Assembly (NCBI RefSeq): GCF_003852315.1
Contig: NZ_CP027762.1
Coordinates: 3,267,501-3,331,500, forward strand
Direction: 5' to 3'
Origin: Pseudomonas sp. LBUM920
Lineage (GTDB): Bacteria; Pseudomonadota; Gammaproteobacteria; Pseudomonadales; Pseudomonadaceae
DNA length: 64,000 nt
The translations under genes and the position numbers were made by a program. This document shows positions 60,134-64,000 of this stretch, one piece after another; the stretch's first letter is position 1; every line of letters starts with the position of its first letter. The notes below the pieces were generated by a model that saw only the letters and a list, made by a program, of their open reading frames with translations, did not search any database and had not been told where the DNA came from.

Positions 60134-63100
60134 TTAAATACGTTCCATCTTCGGTAGCCAGACGCGAATCAGCGAGAACAGGCGGTCCAGGTCAATCGGC
60201 TTGGCCAGGTAATCGTTGGAGCCCGCCGCGAGGCAGCGTTCCTGATCGTCCTTCATGGCCTTGGCCGTCACCGCAATGATCGGCAGCTTTTTCCAGCGCG
60301 GATCCTGGCGAATCAAGGCGGTTGCCTCGTAACCGTCCATCTCCGGCATCATCACGTCCATCAGCACCAGATCGATGTCGTCAACTTCATTGAGTTTGTC
60401 GATGGCTTCACGGCCATTACGCCCGATCACCACCACCGCACCTTTGTGCTCCAGGGCGCTGGTCAGGGCGAAGATATTACGCACATCGTCGTCCACCAAC
60501 AGGATCTTGCGGCCCTCGAAGACCTTGTCGCGGCTGCGGGCGGTCTTGAGCATCTTCTGGCGATCATGGGAGAGCTGGGATTCGACTTTGTGCAGAAAGA
60601 GTGTCACTTCATCCAATAGGCGCTCGGGTGAGCGCGCGCCCTTGATGATGATCGAGCGCGAATACTTGCGCAGTTCGGCTTCTTCATCGCGGGTCAGGTT
60701 GCGCCCGGTGTAGACAATCACCGGCGGGAACGAGCAGATATCCTCGGTAGCCATGCGCTTGAGCAGCTCGTTGCCGAGCATGTCCGGCAGCTTGAGGTCG
60801 ATGATCATGCAGTCGTAGACATTGGTGCGCAGCAGGTCCAGAGCGGCCTGAGCATAGCCGACGTCGGTGATCTCAATGTCATCATCGCCGATCAGGCGGG
60901 CAATGCTGTCACGCTGCAAGTCATCGTCTTCCACCAGCAGCACGCGCTTGACCTTTTGTGTCAGTTTGGCTTCCAGACGCGCAAACACATCCTTGAGCTC
61001 TTCGCGGGTGGTGGGCTTGACGGCATAACCGATCGCGCCCATGTGCATGGCGGCTTCGACGCGGTCTTCGACGGATATCACGTGCACCGGGATGTGGCGG
61101 GTGCTGGCGTGTTCTTTCAGACGTTGCAGCACGGTCAGCCCGGAATGGTCGGGCAGGCGCATGTCGAGCAGGATCGCGTCGGGAATGAACTCTTCGGCCA
61201 GGCTGTAGCCTTCGTCCGCACCGTGCGCCACCAGGCAGTTGTAGCCCAGCTCATGGGCCAGGTCGAACAGGATGCGCGCGAAATTCGGTTCGTCTTCCAC
61301 CACCAGAATGCATCGGGTGGTGAACGGCGCTTTGTCACGGTCATCGGCAAACCGCGGGATCTGTTGAACGTCGGCCACCGGCAGGGGTGAGACCGCCACG
61401 GGCTTGGGCGCAGGGGCCGTTACGGCTTGGCGCGGCTGCTCGACAGGTGCGGCGCCCTCCTCGCGTTCGACGTACTGCTCTGGCAATACCAGCGTGAACA
61501 CACTGCCTTTGCCCGGCTCACTGCTCACGCTGATATAGCCGCCGAGCAATGTCGCCAGGTCGCGAGAGATCGACAAGCCCAGCCCGGTGCCGCCGTAACG
61601 ACGGTTGGTGGTGCCATCGGCCTGGCGGAACGCTTCGAAAATGCTTTCCTGCTGGTCCGGGGCAATGCCGATGCCGGAGTCGCGCACCGTAAAGGCAATG
61701 CCCTCGCCCGGCGCCCTGGACACGGACAGGCTGACTTCGCCCTGCTCGGTGAACTTTACCGCGTTGGACAGCAGGTTCTTGAGGATCTGCTCCAAACGCT
61801 GGCGGTCGGTGAACATCAGCGTCGGCGCATCGGCCTGAACCTCCACCTGGAAACCCAGCTTGCGGTCGGCGGCCAGCGGCTCGAACATGCCACGCAGGCC
61901 GTCCACCAGGCGCACAACGCTGGAGTTTTCCGGGCGCACTTCGAGCTTGCCGGCTTCCACCTTGGAAATATCCAGGATGTCGTTGATCAGGTTGAGCAAG
62001 TCATTGCCTGCCGAATAGATCGACTCGGCAAACTTGACCTGCTCGGCGCTGAGGTTGTCCTGAGGGTTTTCCGCCAGCAGCTTGGCCAGGATCAATGAGC
62101 TGTTCAGCGGCGTGCGCAGCTCGTGGGACATGTTGGCCAGGAACTCGGACTTGTACTTGCTGGAGCGCTGCAGTTCGTCGGCGCGGTCTTCGAGTTGAAG
62201 CTGGGCCTGGTTGAGCTCGACGTTCTTGCGGTCCATGGCGTCGCGCTGCTCGGCCAGGGTCTGGGTCTGCTCGGCCAACTGTTCGTTGGTCTGCTCAAGT
62301 TCGGCCTGCTGGGTTTCCAGATGAGCCTGGGATTCCTTGAGGATGCGCGACTGTTCTTCGAGTTCTTCGTTGGCGGTCTTGAGCTCTTCTTGCTGCACTT
62401 GCAGCTCTTCGTTGAGCTGCTGGGTTTCGGCCAGCACTTCCTGCAGGCGCTGGCGATAGCGCGCAGCTTCGATGGAGGTGCCGATATTGCCGGCAATCAG
62501 CTCCACCAGTTCGACGTCACGCTCGTCCAGTGGGCGCAGGAAACCCAGTTCGATCACGCCGTTGACACGGTCGTCGTCGCTGGTCGGCATCACCAGTACG
62601 CTGCGCGTAGCGCCTTCGCCCAAACCGGAGCTGACCTTGAAGTAGTCCACCGGCACATCGTCCAGGCGAATCAGGCGATCGAGCTGGGCCGCCTGGCCGA
62701 CAATGCCTTCGTCACTGTAGATCGCCTGCTCGCGTTGCTCCTGTTCGCGGGAGAAACCATACGTGGCCACACGCCTGAGACCGCCGTGTTCTTCACGCAC
62801 ATACAGCGCGGCGACCGCCGAGCCCATGTACTGGGCAAAGAACTGCAGGATGTTACGGCCCAGCATGTTCAGGCTGAGTTGCCCCAGCACTTGTTCGGCC
62901 AATTCGGTCTGGCCGTTGCGCAGCCAGGCTTGCTGTTCCAGGCGACGCGCAATTTTCTGTTGCGACGCGAGGTTTGCGCTGTAACTGTCTGATAGAGCGA
63001 TTAAATTCTTGCGACCCACATAGGCAAGAAAACCGCTCAGACCGAGCACAAAGACCAGGTACAACGTGACGCTGACCACCGTCGTACGGGTAACGTCCTG

Positions 63101-63637
63101 GTTACGGGTCACACGGAACTGCTGCTCCATGTCTACCGCGTCCGCGTATTCCTGGCGAATCGCGTCGGTCAGGCTCTTGCCCCGGCCGGCCTTGACCGCT
63201 GCGCGGTAGTCACCGCTCTGGCGCTGCAGGTCAATCATCGATTGGGCGTATTTGTTCCATTCGGCCTGCATGGCCTCAAGACGCTTGAGGCGGTCCACCT
63301 GTTGCGGGTTATCCGCTACCAGCTCCTGCAAATTGTGCAAATCGCCAATGATGCGCGGCTTTGCCACTTCATACGGGTCCAGGAAATGCTCGTCGCCGGT
63401 GATCAGGAAGCCGCGCAGCCCGGTTTCCAGGTCCACCGTCAGCTTCGAAGACTCATTGAGGTTATTGATGACCCGGTCGGTGTGCTCTACCCACTGGATC
63501 ACCGACAACAGGTAAGTGATCAGCACGACGAAAAACGCCGCGCTGAGCACGCCCACACCCAAAGGGAGGGCCACGTTACGGCTCAGGAGTTTACGAAAGC
63601 TCTTTTCATCGACAGACGACGCGGGAGTCATGGGCAT
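60134..63637 (-). CDS. Hybrid histidine kinase with CHASE3, GAF and three receivers
   Basis: The 1167-residue protein has a first transmembrane helix (about residues 24-48), a periplasmic CHASE3-like domain (about 50-185, VDLETGLRGFLITGDEHFLD), and a second helix (about 188-210). These are followed by a GAF-type sensor (about 235-385), a long coiled coil (about 395-490), HisKA with H505 (FLANMSHELRTPLNS), and an HATPase (TVRDSGIGIAPDQQ, GTGLGLSISRDLA). The three receivers have D825, D947 and D1094 as phosphoacceptors. It is the first gene of the leftward hybrid kinase-cheR-cheB-receiver kinase cluster. The ATG at 63637 (or 63631) lacks a strong Shine-Dalgarno sequence. Confidence 0.93.
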   Translation of the reverse strand: MPMTPASSVDEKSFRKLLSRNVALPLGVGVLSAAFFVVLITYLLSVIQWVEHTDRVINNLNESSKLTVDLETGLRGFLITGDEHFLDPYEVAKPRIIGDLHNLQELVADNPQQVDRLKRLEAMQAEWNKYAQSMIDLQRQSGDYRAAVKAGRGKSLTDAIRQEYADAVDMEQQFRVTRNQDVTRTTVVSVTLYLVFVLGLSGFLAYVGRKNLIALSDSYSANLASQQKIARRLEQQAWLRNGQTELAEQVLGQLSLNMLGRNILQFFAQYMGSAVAALYVREEHGGLRRVATYGFSREQEQREQAIYSDEGIVGQAAQLDRLIRLDDVPVDYFKVSSGLGEGATRSVLVMPTSDDDRVNGVIELGFLRPLDERDVELVELIAGNIGTSIEAARYRQRLQEVLAETQQLNEELQVQQEELKTANEELEEQSRILKESQAHLETQQAELEQTNEQLAEQTQTLAEQRDAMDRKNVELNQAQLQLEDRADELQRSSKYKSEFLANMSHELRTPLNSSLILAKLLAENPQDNLSAEQVKFAESIYSAGNDLLNLINDILDISKVEAGKLEVRPENSSVVRLVDGLRGMFEPLAADRKLGFQVEVQADAPTLMFTDRQRLEQILKNLLSNAVKFTEQGEVSLSVSRAPGEGIAFTVRDSGIGIAPDQQESIFEAFRQADGTTNRRYGGTGLGLSISRDLATLLGGYISVSSEPGKGSVFTLVLPEQYVEREEGAAPVEQPRQAVTAPAPKPVAVSPLPVADVQQIPRFADDRDKAPFTTRCILVVEDEPNFARILFDLAHELGYNCLVAHGADEGYSLAEEFIPDAILLDMRLPDHSGLTVLQRLKEHASTRHIPVHVISVEDRVEAAMHMGAIGYAVKPTTREELKDVFARLEAKLTQKVKRVLLVEDDDLQRDSIARLIGDDDIEITDVGYAQAALDLLRTNVYDCMIIDLKLPDMLGNELLKRMATEDICSFPPVIVYTGRNLTRDEEAELRKYSRSIIIKGARSPERLLDEVTLFLHKVESQLSHDRQKMLKTARSRDKVFEGRKILLVDDDVRNIFALTSALEHKGAVVVIGRNGREAIDKLNEVDDIDLVLMDVMMPEMDGYEATALIRQDPRWKKLPIIAVTAKAMKDDQERCLAAGSNDYLAKPIDLDRLFSLIRVWLPKMERI

Positions 63638-63907
63638 GCCTTGGCCAGGTATGGAAAAACTGGGAGTTTGCCCGAATATCGACGGCCAAGGCTATGTTTC
63701 TGCATTGATTTGAGGTGACTTCCTACGCTCTAAACGTGAATTTCCAAAGGATTCTGTCCGAATTCATCAATTCATTTACACAAATAAATACAGGTACGTG
63801 GCGCCGTGCTGGAACGAAATTTCCTCGTTTCAGCACTCAGGTGTGCGCCTCAGGAACACGGAAGATCTTTTGGGAAGGCGTCTTTTTAACCCAGCAAGGT
63901 AAACCAG
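63638..63907. promoter_or_regulatory. 270-bp divergent spacer at the window end
   Basis: This gap should hold the promoter of the leftward signalling cluster and that of the rightward gene beginning at 63908. It is AT-rich at 63765-63800 (ATTCATCAATTCATTTACAC, then AAATAAATAC). I see no clear palindrome or repeat. Confidence 0.4.
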
Positions 63908-64000
63908 ATGACCAACACGAATGCAGTACAGCAAACCTTCAGGCTACAGTTGGCGCCGATGGCCAAAGCGCCTACACCGGCTGCGCTGAACGCCGCGACC
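63908..64000 (+). CDS. Start of an unidentified gene (3' end outside window)
   Basis: An open frame starts at ATG 63908, with AAGG and AAACCAG just upstream, and continues to the window edge for 31 codons (MTNTNAVQQTFRLQLAPMAK and onward, with APTPAA). The amino-acid composition is Ala/Thr/Gln-rich. I do not recognise it, and its true length is unknown. Confidence 0.4.
   Translation, partial: MTNTNAVQQTFRLQLAPMAKAPTPAALNAAT

Noticed and set aside
1..64000. CRISPR arrays, rRNA or tRNA genes
   Set aside because: No regularly spaced identical repeats and no rRNA or tRNA-like segments were noticed; the only repeated elements are the REP-type ends and short inverted repeats listed.

Overview
The window looks like a chromosomal segment of a fluorescent-group Pseudomonas. 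GC content is high, 4-bp ATGA/GTGA overlaps between genes are frequent, three intergenic REP/REPIN-type repeats carry the cores typical of P. fluorescens genomes, and the gene sets (arn lipid A operon, deo cluster, branched-chain acyl-CoA genes) are pseudomonad-like. There are no rRNA or tRNA genes, no CRISPR array, no intact insertion sequence and no prophage. One solitary tyrosine recombinase is present.

Region by region: (1) 1-1752, the end of a hydroxyproline/proline-type catabolic set: the C-terminus of a DapA-family lyase, a proline-racemase-family enzyme with Ser in place of the first Cys, and a tautomerase. (2) 1.8-5.5 kb, an efflux operon read leftward (HxlR regulator, EmrA-like, EmrB-like) with a perfect 28-bp palindrome in front of the regulator and a truncated thioesterase behind it. 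(3) 5.6-12.2 kb, a LysR gene divergent from a broken SDR gene, followed by an orphan redox operon (AhpD-like protein, bicupin, FAD amine oxidase, Zn-dehydrogenase, MFS). (4) 12.4-16.3 kb, a regulator/SDR region that looks lower in GC. (5) 16.3-21.3 kb, a complete 2-deoxyribose catabolic locus (deoC, DeoR-type regulator, deoX-like, deoP-like, deoK-like) with two related 16-bp operator candidates. (6) 21.4-25.3 kb, a Bcr/CflA exporter, a LysE exporter with a divergent LysR, and a YghA-like SDR. (7) 25.3-27.2 kb, the solitary recombinase with a perfect inverted repeat just upstream, and a secreted protein of unknown function. (8) 27.7-37.0 kb, arnC-arnA-arnD-arnT-arnE-arnF-ugd plus an additional ArnT-like glycosyltransferase; arnB is not present next to the operon. 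(9) 38.5-46.6 kb, valine-type (rightward) and isoleucine-type (leftward) acyl-CoA degradation genes facing each other across two REPINs. (10) 46.9-48.9 kb, a bestrophin-like channel and a TPR protein. (11) 49.0-52.2 kb, a double-domain KaiC-like ATPase overlapping a hybrid histidine kinase. (12) 52.4-57.0 kb, a 1552-residue toxin-like protein with a YopT-type cysteine protease triad and a second possible Cys/His catalytic domain at its C-terminus. (13) 57.1-63.6 kb, a leftward signalling operon: triple-receiver hybrid kinase, CheR, CheB, receiver-kinase, and a single receiver downstream. A new gene begins at 63908.

The toxin-like protein flanked by two unusual signalling modules (49-63.6 kb) is the most interesting part. 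The deo locus, with matching operator-like palindromes, is the clearest self-contained metabolic and regulatory system. All function calls come from reading motifs, gene order and spacing by eye; no database search was possible.
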